From Actinomadura luzonensis (GTDB lineage: Bacteria; Actinomycetota; Actinomycetes; Streptosporangiales; Streptosporangiaceae): 64,000 nt of DNA. Shown here piece by piece: positions 42,707 through 51,594 of the stretch. The translations under genes were made by a program, and so were the position numbers. Each line of letters starts with the position of its first letter. Within the stretch, counting starts at the first letter, position 1. The stretch lies in contig NZ_JAKRKC020000003.1 of the NCBI RefSeq assembly GCF_022664455.2, positions 124,001-188,000 of the forward strand, given 5' to 3'. A model generated the notes under the pieces. The model was not told the origin of the DNA. It searched no databases and was given only the letters and a program-made list of their open reading frames with translations.

Positions 42707-44295
42707 CCATGGGCGCCCGCGGGGCCCGGGACACGGGCGGGACCGTTGACGTGCTCGTCGCCGGGGGCGGCATCGTGGGGTTGTCGGCGGCGCTGTTCCT
42801 GCGCCGGCACGGTGTGCGGGTGCTGCTGGTGGAGCGGCACGAGGGCGCCTCGCTGCTGCCGCGCGGCCGGATCCTGCACTCCCGGGCGATGGAGCTGTAC
42901 CGGGCCCATGGGCTGGAGGAGGACATCCGCCGCGCCCCGGCCTCGGTCTTCCGCGACTTCCCCGAGCTGGCGAGGGCCGAGACGCTGGCGGGGCCCGAGA
43001 CGCTGCGCGGGGCGCGCCGGCCGCCGGACAGCAGCCGCGGGGTCAGCCCGTGCGAGCCGGTGCTGATCGACCAGAGCACGCTGGAGCCCATCGTGCGGGC
43101 GGCGGCCGAGGCGGCGGGCGCGCGGGTCCGCTTCGGCACGGCCATGCGGTCGTTCACGGCCGGCCCCGGCGGGGTGACGGCCGAGCTGTCCGACGGCACG
43201 TCGGTGCGGGCGCGTTTCCTGGTCGCGGCCGACGGCCACCGTTCGCCGGTGCGCGAGCGGCTCGGCATCGCGTTTCCCGGCCGCACGCTGCGCCACCTGG
43301 CGACGATCGCGTTCGAGGCCGACCTGGGCCGGGCGCTGCGCGGGCGGCGGCTGGCCCTGTGCTACCTGGGCTCGCCCGCTCCCGGGACGCTGCTGGCGCT
43401 GCTGGACCGGCGTGACCGGTGGGTGCTGATGGTGCCCTACGACCCCGGCCGGGGCGAGGGCGCCGCCTCCTTCACGGAGGAGCGCTGCCTGCGGATGGTG
43501 CGCGCGGCCGTCGGCCTGGACGACCTGGCGGCCCGCGTCCTGCCGGCCGTCCCCGGGGACCCGGCGCCGGTGCACACCTGGGAGATGTCGGTCCGGGTGG
43601 CCGAGCGGTACGGCGCGGGCCCGGTCTTCCTGGCCGGGGACGCCGCGCACGTGATGCCGCCGGCCGGGGGGTTCGGCGCGAACACCGGCATCCACGACGC
43701 GCACAACCTGGCCTGGAAGCTCGCCCTGGTGCTGCGCGGCCGGGCCGGCACGGAGCTGCTGGCCAGCTACGAGCACGAACGCCGCCCGGTGGCGCTGCTC
43801 ACCTGCGAGCAGGCGGCGCTGCGCCACGAGGCCCGCGCCGGCACGGACGGCACGGGCGGCGTCCTGCTCGATCCGCTGGAGGTTGACCTCGGCTACTCCT
43901 ACCGGTCCGAGGCGCTCGTGGACCGCCCGGCCGGGCGGGCGCCGCACCTGGAGCTGACCGGGGACCGCCGCTCGGTGCTCGACGTGCTCGGCCCCGGCTT
44001 CACGCTCCTGGCCGGCGCGGACGGCGACGGCGGCCGCGCGTGGGCCGAGGCCGCCCGCCGGGCCGGCGACCGTCTCGGCCTGCCGGTCGGCTTCTGGTGC
44101 GCCGGCGCCGACAGCGCGGCCTGGAGCAGGGCCTACGGCGTGTCCACCGGCGGGGCGGCACTCGTGCGGCCGGACGGTTTCCTGGCCTGGCGCTCCCCCG
44201 GCCGTCCCGCCGGCGACCCCGCCGAACTGGTTGAAGCGTGCATCACACGTGTCCTCCACCAGGGACGGGGAAGACCGGCCAAGCACTTAATATGA
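42703..44295 (+). CDS. FAD-dependent aromatic polyketide monooxygenase
   Basis: 530 aa, PHBH-type flavoprotein with a C-terminal thioredoxin-like domain, the length usual for PgaE/RdmE/OxyS-like hydroxylases. GxGxxG appears as VAGGGIVGLSAALFLRRHGV, the DG motif as VAADGHRSPVRERLGI, and the GD motif as FLAGDAAHVMPPAGGFGANT. NADPH-dependent hydroxylation of the polyketide is expected; the position is unknown. One of three such enzymes in the cluster. Confidence 0.9.
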   Translation: MTMGARGARDTGGTVDVLVAGGGIVGLSAALFLRRHGVRVLLVERHEGASLLPRGRILHSRAMELYRAHGLEEDIRRAPASVFRDFPELARAETLAGPETLRGARRPPDSSRGVSPCEPVLIDQSTLEPIVRAAAEAAGARVRFGTAMRSFTAGPGGVTAELSDGTSVRARFLVAADGHRSPVRERLGIAFPGRTLRHLATIAFEADLGRALRGRRLALCYLGSPAPGTLLALLDRRDRWVLMVPYDPGRGEGAASFTEERCLRMVRAAVGLDDLAARVLPAVPGDPAPVHTWEMSVRVAERYGAGPVFLAGDAAHVMPPAGGFGANTGIHDAHNLAWKLALVLRGRAGTELLASYEHERRPVALLTCEQAALRHEARAGTDGTGGVLLDPLEVDLGYSYRSEALVDRPAGRAPHLELTGDRRSVLDVLGPGFTLLAGADGDGGRAWAEAARRAGDRLGLPVGFWCAGADSAAWSRAYGVSTGGAALVRPDGFLAWRSPGRPAGDPAELVEACITRVLHQGRGRPAKHLI

Positions 44296-44330
44296 CGTGA
44301 CCCGGAGGCAATTCGTGAGGGAGCGCCCTG

Positions 44331-44690
44331 ATGAAGCACCACCGACGGTTACCCGGAATGCTCGAGGACGAGGTGCTGGCCGCCCTGTGGGCCGCCGGCC
44401 ACCCGATGAGCCCGGGCGAGGTGCAGGCGGAGCTGCCGGACTCGCTGGCCTACACCACGGTGATGACCACGCTGGCCCGCCTGCACGACAAGGGCCTCGT
44501 CTCGCGTGAGCGGGCCGGCCGGGGCTACGTGTACCGGCCGGTGATCAGCGAGGCCGAGTACACGGCGGCGGCGATGACGGATCTGCTGCACCGCCGCAGC
44601 GACCGGGCGGGCGTGCTGGCCAGGTTCGTCTGCGCCCTTTCCCCTGACGACGAGAAGATGCTGAGACGCTTCCTGGGATGGGGCTCCTGA
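44331..44690 (+). CDS. BlaI/MecI/CopY-family repressor
   Basis: 119 aa, ATG after GGGAG. Winged-helix N-terminus with LEDEVLAALWAAGHPMSPGE, LAYTTVMTTLARLHDKGLVS and RAGRGYVYRPVISEAEYTAA. The C-terminal dimerisation and cleavage region follows. In staphylococci BlaI is cleaved after signalling through the BlaR1 metalloprotease; the adjacent M56 gene, 1 bp downstream, fits that pairing. Whether it regulates self-resistance or the cluster is unknown. Confidence 0.9.
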   Translation: MKHHRRLPGMLEDEVLAALWAAGHPMSPGEVQAELPDSLAYTTVMTTLARLHDKGLVSRERAGRGYVYRPVISEAEYTAAAMTDLLHRRSDRAGVLARFVCALSPDDEKMLRRFLGWGS

Positions 44691-44691
44691 G

Positions 44692-45507
44692 GTGACCCCG
44701 GCCGCGTACGTCCCGCTGCTGATCGCCACGGCGCTGGCCATGGCGCTCCCGCGGGCGGCCGGGCAGCTGCCGCCGCCCGGCGCCGTGCGGCTGATGGTGG
44801 TGATGGGCGGCGCGTGCGCGGTGGCCTTCACGGCGACGCTGGCGGCGCTGGCGGTCGGCTCCGCCGGCCGCCTGGTGGCGGTCTCGGCGACGGTCTCCCT
44901 GGCCCTGAGCGCGGCGCTGACCCTGCGGCTGTGCGCGCGCCTGCTGCGCGAGTACGTCCGCGCGCGCCGCCTGCGCCGCCTGCCCGCCACCACGGGCGGC
45001 CTGGTGATCGTCGACGACGCGCGCCCGGACGCGTGCGTCGTGCCGCTGGCCGGGCGGATCGTGGTGACCACCGGCATGCTGCGGTCGCTGGACGCCGCCC
45101 AGCGGCGGGTGCTGCTCGCCCACGAGCGGGCCCACCTGCGCTGCCGCCACCACCTCTACCGGGCCGCGGCCGAGCTGGCCGCCTGCCTCAACCCGCTGCT
45201 GCGGCCCCTGTCGCGGGCGGTCGCGCAGACCACGGAACGGTGGGCGGACGAGGAGGCGGCGGCCGAGGTCGGCGAACGGGCCCTGGCCGCGCAGGCCATC
45301 GCGCACGCGGCCCTGGCGACGGCCGGCCGGGCGCGTCCCGTGCGGGCCGACCGGTGCCGCTCGCCGGTGCCCTACCGGGTGCGCGCCCTGATGGCCGGCC
45401 CGCCCGCGGCCCGCCCGCTGATCACCACGCCGGTCTACGCCAGCCTGGTGGCCAACGCGTGCGCCACCAAGGACGCGCTCCAGTCGATCACGGCCGTTCT
45501 GGGGTGA
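44692..45507 (+). CDS. M56-family (BlaR1-like) membrane metallopeptidase
   Basis: 271 aa from GTG. About four TM helices (e.g. MVVMGGACAVAFTATLAALA) and the zinc motif HExxH as VLLAHERAHLRCRHH; the third ligand is probably in ERWADEEAAAEVG. No extracellular penicillin-binding sensor domain is present, unlike BlaR1. Coupled to the BlaI-like gene and presumably cleaves it or a partner. The 3' end overlaps the convergent TylF-like gene by 20 bp. Confidence 0.86.
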   Translation: MTPAAYVPLLIATALAMALPRAAGQLPPPGAVRLMVVMGGACAVAFTATLAALAVGSAGRLVAVSATVSLALSAALTLRLCARLLREYVRARRLRRLPATTGGLVIVDDARPDACVVPLAGRIVVTTGMLRSLDAAQRRVLLAHERAHLRCRHHLYRAAAELAACLNPLLRPLSRAVAQTTERWADEEAAAEVGERALAAQAIAHAALATAGRARPVRADRCRSPVPYRVRALMAGPPAARPLITTPVYASLVANACATKDALQSITAVLG

Positions 45508-46261
45508 CCGCGGGGCTCTCCTTGCGCCAGTAGACGCCGCTCAGGTCGATCGGGACGATCTTGTCGTCGATGCCGTGCTCGCGGCGGTACTCGTGGACCG
45601 CCTTGCGGCAGGGCGCGATGTTGTAGTCGTCGATGATGACGAAGCCGCCCGGGGACAGCTTCGGGTACAGGCTGGTCAGGGCGTCCACGGTGGACTCGTA
45701 CAGGTCGCCGTCCAGGCGCATGACGGCGAGCGTGTCGATGGGCGCGCCGGGCAGGGTGTCGCGGAACCACCCCTCCAGGAACTCCACCTGCTCGTCGAGC
45801 AGTTCGTAGCGTTTGAAGTTGGCGCGCACCTCCTCGGCGGGGATGGACAGCACGCTGTTGATCTTGTGCAGGGCCATCTCCTGGTCCAGCGGGTGGCTGT
45901 CGGCGTCGGTCACGGGGACGCCCTGGAAGGAGTCCGCGACCCAGACCTTGCGGTCGTGCACGCCGTGCGCGCGCAGGATCGCGCGCATCAGGATGCAGAC
46001 GCCGCCGCGCCAGACGCCGGTCTCGATGAGGTCGCCGGGAACGCCGTCGGCCAGCACGCGCTCGACGCAGAACTGGACGTTGTCGAGCCGTTCCATCCCC
46101 ACCATGGTGTGGGCGGCGGTCGGGCAGTCGAGCCCCATCCGCCTGTTGACCGAGTCGTAGTCGGGGTCGCCCCACCAGGGGACGGGGGCGTCCTCGTAGA
46201 TCACGTTGGTGAGGACCTTCTTCAGCAGGTCCAGGTACAGGGTGCCATCACGGGTGGTCAT
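45488..46261 (-). CDS. TylF/MycF-family sugar O-methyltransferase
   Basis: 257 aa from ATG 46261. TylF/MycF signature throughout: LDLLKKVLTNVIYEDAPVPW, LIETGVWRGGVCILMRAILR, VAVMRLDGDLYESTVDAL-type metal-binding acidic residues (RLDGDLYEST, IIDDYNIAPC). These Mg-dependent enzymes methylate hydroxyls of deoxyhexoses already attached to polyketides. It is the last gene of the SARP-led deoxysugar operon, so an O-methylated deoxysugar is predicted. Confidence 0.9.
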   Translation of the reverse strand: MTTRDGTLYLDLLKKVLTNVIYEDAPVPWWGDPDYDSVNRRMGLDCPTAAHTMVGMERLDNVQFCVERVLADGVPGDLIETGVWRGGVCILMRAILRAHGVHDRKVWVADSFQGVPVTDADSHPLDQEMALHKINSVLSIPAEEVRANFKRYELLDEQVEFLEGWFRDTLPGAPIDTLAVMRLDGDLYESTVDALTSLYPKLSPGGFVIIDDYNIAPCRKAVHEYRREHGIDDKIVPIDLSGVYWRKESPAVTPERP

Positions 46262-46272
46262 GGGCCTCTCCC

Positions 46273-47061
46273 TCAGGTCGCGCGACGGGTGGTGCCGTGG
46301 AGCGTCTCGACGTCCGCCGGAGCGGCGGTCGCCGAGAGGTAGCGGTCGACGACGGCCCGGTAGTAGGCGTCGTGGAAGCCGAGGCCGTCGACGGCGGGCG
46401 CGAGGGCCCGCAGCTTGGCTATGGAGACGGGCGGGTCGGGCGGCACGTCGGCGTACTGCTTGTCGCACACCCGGCCGAGCCGGTGCTCGAGGTGCCGCAC
46501 GATGTCCTCTACGGGCGCGGCGAACCCGCTGGCGACGTTGACGACCTCGTCCGACACGCCCGCGGTGAGCAGCGCGTCCACGATGGTGACGACGTCGCGG
46601 ACGTCTATGAGGTCTCGTCTGGCGCCGCGGCTGACCCGGACCGAGCCGCCGGCGACCTGCCGGACCATGGCGGGCAGGAACTGGTGGGAGCGCTGCCCCG
46701 GTCCGGCCGGGTAGGCCAGGCGCAGGATGAGGTGGGCCGCCCCGTGCCGGGAGATCAGCGCCTCCATCGCCAGCTTGTGCCGGCCGTAGGCGGAGGTGGG
46801 CGCCACGCCGCCGTCCTCGGTGCCGAGCCGCAGGCGGGGGCCGTAGACGGCCGAGGACGCGGTCGAGAAGTACACCAGCCGGTCGCCGGCGGCGCGGCAC
46901 CGGTCGAGCGTCCGGCGGACGGCCTCGGCCTCGCGGTCGAAGCCGTCGTGGCTGACGCTGCCGCTGCGCGAGACGCCCGCGGCGAACACGACGACGTCGT
47001 GGTGCCGGTGCGCGATCAGGCTCAGGTGGCCGGCCAGGAACCCGGAGCCGACGATCCTCAT
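46273..47061 (-). CDS. NAD-dependent epimerase/dehydratase (candidate NDP-hexose 4-ketoreductase)
   Basis: 262 aa, short extended-SDR. The N-terminal dinucleotide motif is abbreviated (MRIVGSGFLAGHLSLIA). The YxxxK pair is visible in TSAYGRHKLAMEALIS, with SSAVYGP before it and RRDLIDVRDVVTIVDALL after. In deoxysugar operons such proteins reduce the 4-keto group. It sits between the 3-ketoreductase (ATGA overlap) and the sugar methyltransferase gene. Confidence 0.82.
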   Translation of the reverse strand: MRIVGSGFLAGHLSLIAHRHHDVVVFAAGVSRSGSVSHDGFDREAEAVRRTLDRCRAAGDRLVYFSTASSAVYGPRLRLGTEDGGVAPTSAYGRHKLAMEALISRHGAAHLILRLAYPAGPGQRSHQFLPAMVRQVAGGSVRVSRGARRDLIDVRDVVTIVDALLTAGVSDEVVNVASGFAAPVEDIVRHLEHRLGRVCDKQYADVPPDPPVSIAKLRALAPAVDGLGFHDAYYRAVVDRYLSATAAPADVETLHGTTRRAT

Positions 47062-48038
47062 GGGCGCGCCTCCCCGGCCGCGGCCATGACCTCGTCCACC
47101 AGGGCGGCGTGGGCCACCGTGTCGCGCCGTTCGGCCGGGTCCAGCCCGCCGGCCGCGATCGCGGCCGCGAAGGACTCCAGCGCGGCGACGGCCTGGTCCG
47201 CGGGGGGCACCTCGGTCTCCACAGGGGGCAGGTCCTGCCGGTCGAGCCGCAGCCGCGCGACGTGCTCCGGGGGCGGGGTGTAGGCGCGCTCCGCCCGGGT
47301 CCGCCCGCCGCCGCCCCAGACGTCGTAGCTGGCCTGGTAGGCGTGGCCCAGGCCGAACGTCACGGTGACGGTGATCCCGCTGGGCGTGCGCAGCAGGGCG
47401 CTGCCGTGGACGTCCACGCCGTGGCCGGCGTCGCGGCGCAGGCTCGCGCCCACCACCGTCAGCGGCTCGCCGAGCAGCAGCCGGGCCGCGCGCAGCGGGT
47501 AGACGCCCACGTCGAGCAGCGCGCCGCCGCCGAGCGCCGGGTCGAGCCGCACGTCGCCGGCCGGCCGCGGCGGGATGCCGAAGACGCCGTGGAAGGCGTG
47601 GACCGGGCCCAGCTCCCCGTCCTTGATCCAGTCGCGGATCCGCCGGTGCTGGGGGTGGTGCCTGAACATGAAGTTCTCGGCCAGGACCAGGCCCCGCTCC
47701 CCGGCCAGCCGCATCAGCCGGGCCGTGTCGCGGTAGGAGGTGGTGAGCGGCTTCTCCGCCAGCACGTGCTTGCCGGCCAGCAGGGCCCGTTCGACCCATT
47801 CCGCGTGCAGGCCGGCGGGCAGCGGCACGTAGACGGCGTCCAGGCCGGGCAGGTCGAGCAGCGCCTGGTAGCCGGTCACCGCGCGGACGCCGGCGCCGGC
47901 CGCGGCCCGCTCCGCCTTGGCGGCCGTGCGGCTGGCCACCGCGACGGGCTCGATCCCGGTGGCGGCGCGCATGGCGGGCAGCATGCGCCGCAGGGCGAAG
48001 CTGGAGCAGCCCAGCACGCCGACGCGCAGCCCGCTCAT
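47058..48038 (-). CDS. Gfo/Idh/MocA-family NDP-hexose 3-ketoreductase
   Basis: 326 aa. Rossmann start LRVGVLGCSSFALRRMLPAM, the catalytic EKPL motif in KHVLAEKPLTTSYRDTARLM, and a C-terminal alpha/beta domain (GGGALLDVGVYPLRAARLLL). It fits the 3-ketoreductases (KijD10, TylCII and similar) that act straight after 2,3-dehydratase in 2,6-dideoxysugar synthesis. The 2,3-dehydratase gene directly upstream, coupled by ATGA, supports the assignment. Confidence 0.88.
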   Translation of the reverse strand: MSGLRVGVLGCSSFALRRMLPAMRAATGIEPVAVASRTAAKAERAAAGAGVRAVTGYQALLDLPGLDAVYVPLPAGLHAEWVERALLAGKHVLAEKPLTTSYRDTARLMRLAGERGLVLAENFMFRHHPQHRRIRDWIKDGELGPVHAFHGVFGIPPRPAGDVRLDPALGGGALLDVGVYPLRAARLLLGEPLTVVGASLRRDAGHGVDVHGSALLRTPSGITVTVTFGLGHAYQASYDVWGGGGRTRAERAYTPPPEHVARLRLDRQDLPPVETEVPPADQAVAALESFAAAIAAGGLDPAERRDTVAHAALVDEVMAAAGEARP

Positions 48039-49477
48039 GAGGCCACCGCGACCGGGGAGAACCCGCCCGCCCACAGCGCGTACAGGCCGCCGATGAGCGT
48101 GCGGGCCTGCACGTTGAGGTAGTGGCCGTGCCGCAGCAGGGCCGCCGCCTGGTGGACGGTGACCCAGCAGAAGCCGGCGGGCGGCTCCTCCTGCCAGCCG
48201 GGCGGCATCTCGGCGATCACGTACCGGTTGGTGGCGTCGCTGAACCTGCCGCCCTCCTCCGACTGCAGTGTGTCGTAGCGGATCTGGCCGGGAGTGAGCT
48301 CCCTGACCTCGCGCAGGAACGCCGGGGCCGTCCCGAGCGCGCTGTAGGAGTGCTCGTCGCACTGCACGGTCGGCGCGAGCTCGGCGACGGCGGTGGTGCC
48401 CGCCTCCGCGCGGGCCTGCAGCAGCAGGTGCAGCACGCCGCGGCGACGCCGGACGAACAACGCCACCAGCCCGCGGCCCGTGGGCTGCAGCAGCGGCTGG
48501 CTCCAGCGGCGCACCTCGCGGTTGGTGGCCGACACCGAGGCCGCGATGATGCGGAAGTGCCGGCCGTCGTCCCGCTGGATCACCTCGTCGGTCCTGGTCC
48601 AGCCGCGCACCTGCGCCAGCGGGATCGTCCTGGTGACGATGTCGATGCGGGCGCGCCGGTCGGTGAGCCAGCTCAGGACCTCCGGCAGGGACCGCGCCGC
48701 GGGCGCGTCCGGCCGCATCGAGGCGTCCAGCGCGCGGGCGAAGCCGCCCTCCGGCGGCGACTCGCCCGCCGTGTACGGCAGGCACGCCAGCACCGAGCGC
48801 AGGTCCATGTTGACCAGGTGGTCGACGGTCATCAGGCGCTGGATCTCGCCCAGGCTCATCCACCGGAAACCGGGCTCCACGGGCACGTCCCGGTCGGTCA
48901 GGGTCACCATGTTGCGGTTCTGCTTGCGGTAGAACCACGCGCCCTGCTCGGACTGCAGCACGTCCACCACCGTGCGGGTGCCGCCCTCCGAGCCGAGGAA
49001 GAACTCCAGGTACGGGATGCCGCTGCCGCCGTGGACCTTGGTGAAGTTGCTGCGGGTGGCCTGCACGGTCGGCGACAGCTGCACGGCGACGGGGTCGCCC
49101 GGCTCGCTCTTGGCCTGCACCAGGCAGTGCAGGACCCCGTCGAAGCGGCGCATCAGCACGCCGAGCACGCCGATCTCCGGCTGGAGGAGTATGGGCTGCG
49201 ACCACTGGCGGACCGGTCCGTGGTCGGTCGTCACCGACACGCCCTCCACGGTGAAGAACCGGCCGCTGCGGTGCCCCAGGTTCCCGGTGACGGAGTCGAA
49301 CGACCAGCCCTCCAGCTTGCTGAACGGGATGCGCTCGACGTGGAAGGCGTTGGCGGCGGCGCGTTCGCGCAGCCACTGGGCGGCGCCCGCGGCGCCCAGG
49401 ACCGAGCGGGCGCGGGCGGAGCGGGCCAGGTCCTCGCCGAGCGCGGCCGGGTCGAGGAGCCCGGCGCGCCCGCTCAT
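48035..49477 (-). CDS. NDP-4-keto-6-deoxyhexose 2,3-dehydratase
   Basis: 480 aa with two homologous halves: RIPFSKLEGWSFDSVTGNLG and TIPLAQVRGWTRTDEVIQRD; QWSQPILLQPEIGVLGVLMR and RWSQPLLQPTGRGLVALFVR; LSPTVQATRSNF and LAPTVQCDEHSY. This duplicated layout is diagnostic of the TylX3/OleV/GraOrf27 family, which removes the C2 hydroxyl of NDP-4-keto-6-deoxyglucose. ATG overlaps the SARP gene stop (ATGA). Its substrate requires RmlA (present) and RmlB (not in the window). Confidence 0.92.
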   Translation of the reverse strand: MSGRAGLLDPAALGEDLARSARARSVLGAAGAAQWLRERAAANAFHVERIPFSKLEGWSFDSVTGNLGHRSGRFFTVEGVSVTTDHGPVRQWSQPILLQPEIGVLGVLMRRFDGVLHCLVQAKSEPGDPVAVQLSPTVQATRSNFTKVHGGSGIPYLEFFLGSEGGTRTVVDVLQSEQGAWFYRKQNRNMVTLTDRDVPVEPGFRWMSLGEIQRLMTVDHLVNMDLRSVLACLPYTAGESPPEGGFARALDASMRPDAPAARSLPEVLSWLTDRRARIDIVTRTIPLAQVRGWTRTDEVIQRDDGRHFRIIAASVSATNREVRRWSQPLLQPTGRGLVALFVRRRRGVLHLLLQARAEAGTTAVAELAPTVQCDEHSYSALGTAPAFLREVRELTPGQIRYDTLQSEEGGRFSDATNRYVIAEMPPGWQEEPPAGFCWVTVHQAAALLRHGHYLNVQARTLIGGLYALWAGGFSPVAVAS

Positions 49478-50304
49478 CCGGCCCTCACCACCCGCGTGGG
49501 CTGCCCCTCGGGCAGCACCGCGTCGCCGGCGGGCCAGGTGTCCAGCACCGGGTCGCCCGACAGCATGGCCTGGTGCAGCCGCCTGAGCCGCAGCGACGGC
49601 TCCAGCCCCAGCTCCCGCACCAGGCTGGCGCGCAGTCGCTGGTAGGCGTGCAGGGCGTCGTTGCGCCGCCCGCAGCGGTAGAGGGCGATCATGTACTGGG
49701 CGTGCAGGTTCTCGTGCAGCGGGTGCTGGGCGGCCAGCCACAGCAGCTCGCCCAGGACCTCCTGGTGCAGTCCGAGCTGGAGGGCGGCCTCGATGTGCTT
49801 CTGGCACACGGTGAGCCTGCTCTCGTGCAGCCGCGACACCTCGGCCTGGAGCAGGCGGCCGGCCCGGACGTCCACCAGGGCGGGCCCCCGCCAGAGCGCG
49901 AGCGCCGACTGGAGGGTCTGCATGCCGCCGGCGACGTCGCCCTCGCCGAGCTGCTGCTGCCCCCGCGCGGACAGGCGGGTGAACTCGTACAGGTCGACGT
50001 GGTCGGCCTTGAACTGGTAGGCGCCGGACCAGGTGCACAGGATGTCGTTGCTGACCTCGGCGGCGCTGAGCCCGAGCGTGCAGCGCAGGACGCGGCGTAT
50101 CTGGACGATGTAGGTCTGCAGGGTGGTGGGTGCGCTGGGCGGAGGCTGGTCGTCCCACAACTCCGAGATCAACGCGCTGACCGGCACGACGTGGTTGGCG
50201 TGGACCAGGAGGAGGGCCAGCACTTTTCTCGGCATCGGCGCCGAGATGTTGATTCTTGTATTACCGGATCGCACCGTCAGCGGGCCCAGTAGCGCGATGT
50301 CCAT
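49474..50304 (-). CDS. SARP-family pathway-specific activator
   Basis: 276 aa from ATG 50304, giving the usual SARP start MDIALLGPLTVRSGNTRINI; in-frame ATG 50328 and an upstream frame to 50403 are alternatives. Winged helix (1-95; ALLLVHANHVVPVSALISEL, TLQTYIVQIRRVL) and bacterial transcriptional activation domain (about 100-245; DLYEFTRLSARGQQQLGEGD, HENLHAQYMIALYRCGRRND). Length equals ActII-ORF4/DnrI types. It heads the deoxysugar operon and is the obvious activator of the cluster. Confidence 0.9.
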   Translation of the reverse strand: MDIALLGPLTVRSGNTRINISAPMPRKVLALLLVHANHVVPVSALISELWDDQPPPSAPTTLQTYIVQIRRVLRCTLGLSAAEVSNDILCTWSGAYQFKADHVDLYEFTRLSARGQQQLGEGDVAGGMQTLQSALALWRGPALVDVRAGRLLQAEVSRLHESRLTVCQKHIEAALQLGLHQEVLGELLWLAAQHPLHENLHAQYMIALYRCGRRNDALHAYQRLRASLVRELGLEPSLRLRRLHQAMLSGDPVLDTWPAGDAVLPEGQPTRVVRAG

Positions 50305-50574
50305 TGGAGTGGTCTCACCGACTCTCATGCGTCTTGTGCTTCCTGAAGAACTGTCGGGAAGTGCGACGGGCAACCTCCGATCAAGTATCCATGGGGACAC
50401 CATGAAAGCGTGATCGGCGCAGGTCGTGCGGGAATTGTCCGGTGGCCGGCCTGATCAGGCCATTGTCAGCCGTCGACCACGGTACGCATGGGCGAAAAGT
50501 CGATCCCCGGTGAACTCATTCCGCTTTTCTATTTTCAGATAAGTGCCCCATGCGCGTCCGTCGCCTTCCGTGTC

Positions 50575-50592
50575 CACTTGACTACCACCTCG
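50575..50592 (-). promoter_or_regulatory. Candidate SARP repeat facing the SARP gene
   Basis: On the minus strand CGAGGTG-GTAG-TCAAGTG, an 11-bp-period heptamer pair ending in the TCAAG core shared by the other sites. It faces the SARP operon, about 270 bp upstream of its start. Confidence 0.3.
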
Positions 50593-50650
50593 GCCGCTAC
50601 GGCCGGCCCGAAGGGCAATTTACGTACCCGCGAGCATAAATACAAGTGGC

Positions 50651-50679
50651 TTGAGGCGCAGTCAAGAAACGCGTGAGAC
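50651..50679 (+). promoter_or_regulatory. Candidate SARP operator upstream of the ketoreductase gene
   Basis: Three heptamers at an 11-bp period: TTGAGGC, TCAAGAA and GTGAGAC, with 4-bp spacers. A TAGAAA-like -10 element stands about 22 bp further downstream. The ketoreductase ATG is 150 bp away. Confidence 0.45.
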
Positions 50680-50829
50680 GGCCCGCGGACTACTACTGAA
50701 ATAGAAATTCGGCCCTGACGGGCCCATTTACCCGTGCTGACAATGACCGCTGGCCGTCCTTGAGGGAACCTCAGCACGCGCGCGCGACACTCGAGCCCGT
50801 CGAATCCGCCGGAGTGAGGAGCAGCGCAC

Positions 50830-51585
50830 ATGGAACTCGGGCTGAGGGGCCGCACGGTCCTGGTCACCGGGGCCACCGGAGGCATCGGGCAGGCCCTGGC
50901 GCGGGCCTTCGCCGCCGAGGGCGCCAAGGTGGGGCTCGCCTACCGGACCGGCCGGGAGGCCGCCGAGAAGCTGGCCGCCGAGCTGCCGGGCGGCGGGGCG
51001 CTGGCGGTGCGTTACGCGCTGGACGAGGCGGGCTCCCCTGCCGCCGCCGTCGCCGCCGTCGAGGCCGGGCTCGGCCCGGTGGACGTCCTCGTCGCCAACG
51101 CGGTGCGCCGCGGCCGGCGGCGCCCGCCGGGGACGCCGTTCGAGGACGTCCCGCCGCGGGAGTGGGAGCCGGTCGTGACCGCGAACCTGGCGCCGGTCAT
51201 CCGCACCGCGCAACTGGTGCTGCCGGGCATGCGGCGGCGCGGCTGGGGCCGCATCGCCCTGATCTCCTCGCACAACGTCCGCGACGGCGCCCCCGGCCAG
51301 GAGTTCTACGGCGCGGCCAAGGCGGGGCTGCACGGCCTGGCCCGCAGCCTCGCCTGGGACACCGGCCGCGACGGCGTCCTCGTCAACGTGGTCTGCCCCG
51401 GCCTGACCGCCACCGACGGCGTGCTGCGCGACCTGCCCGCCCCGGTCAGGGAGCGGGAGATCGCCCGGACGCCGACGGGGCGGCTCAGCACGCCCGCCCA
51501 GGTGGCCGCCGCCGTGGTGTTCCTGTGCTCGGCGGCCAACGAGGGCATCACCGGGGAGAGCGTCACCGTCGCGGGCGGCCGGTGA
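50830..51585 (+). CDS. SDR-family ketoreductase (FabG-like)
   Basis: 251 aa. The TGxxxGIG motif is VTGATGGIGQALARAFAAEG, NAG-type ANAVRRG, catalytic Ser in LISSHNVRDG and YxxxK as FYGAAKAGLHGLARSLAWD. It lacks the ActIII-type C9-ketoreductase signature, so it more likely reduces a later-ring carbonyl or a tailoring position. Preceded by a GAGGAG ribosome site. Transcribed alone, convergent with the amidotransferase gene 9 bp away. Confidence 0.86.
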   Translation: MELGLRGRTVLVTGATGGIGQALARAFAAEGAKVGLAYRTGREAAEKLAAELPGGGALAVRYALDEAGSPAAAVAAVEAGLGPVDVLVANAVRRGRRRPPGTPFEDVPPREWEPVVTANLAPVIRTAQLVLPGMRRRGWGRIALISSHNVRDGAPGQEFYGAAKAGLHGLARSLAWDTGRDGVLVNVVCPGLTATDGVLRDLPAPVREREIARTPTGRLSTPAQVAAAVVFLCSAANEGITGESVTVAGGR

Positions 51586-51594
51586 GCCGCCCCG

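Larger units (their letters stand above)
50305..50829. other. Long divergent regulatory region between the SARP and ketoreductase genes
   Basis: About 525 bp without a convincing gene and with more A/T than its surroundings. It holds candidate SARP repeats at 50575 and 50651, an AT-rich stretch around 50690-50710 (TACTACTGAAATAGAAATTC) that could supply a promoter, and an inverted CGGCCGCTACGGCCG element near 50591-50605. A 62-codon frame at 50488 has no supporting features. Confidence 0.6.

Noticed and set aside
50488..50676. 62-codon frame in the SARP/ketoreductase regulatory region
   Set aside because: No ribosome site, no typical G/C third-position bias and no recognisable domain. It overlaps candidate operators.
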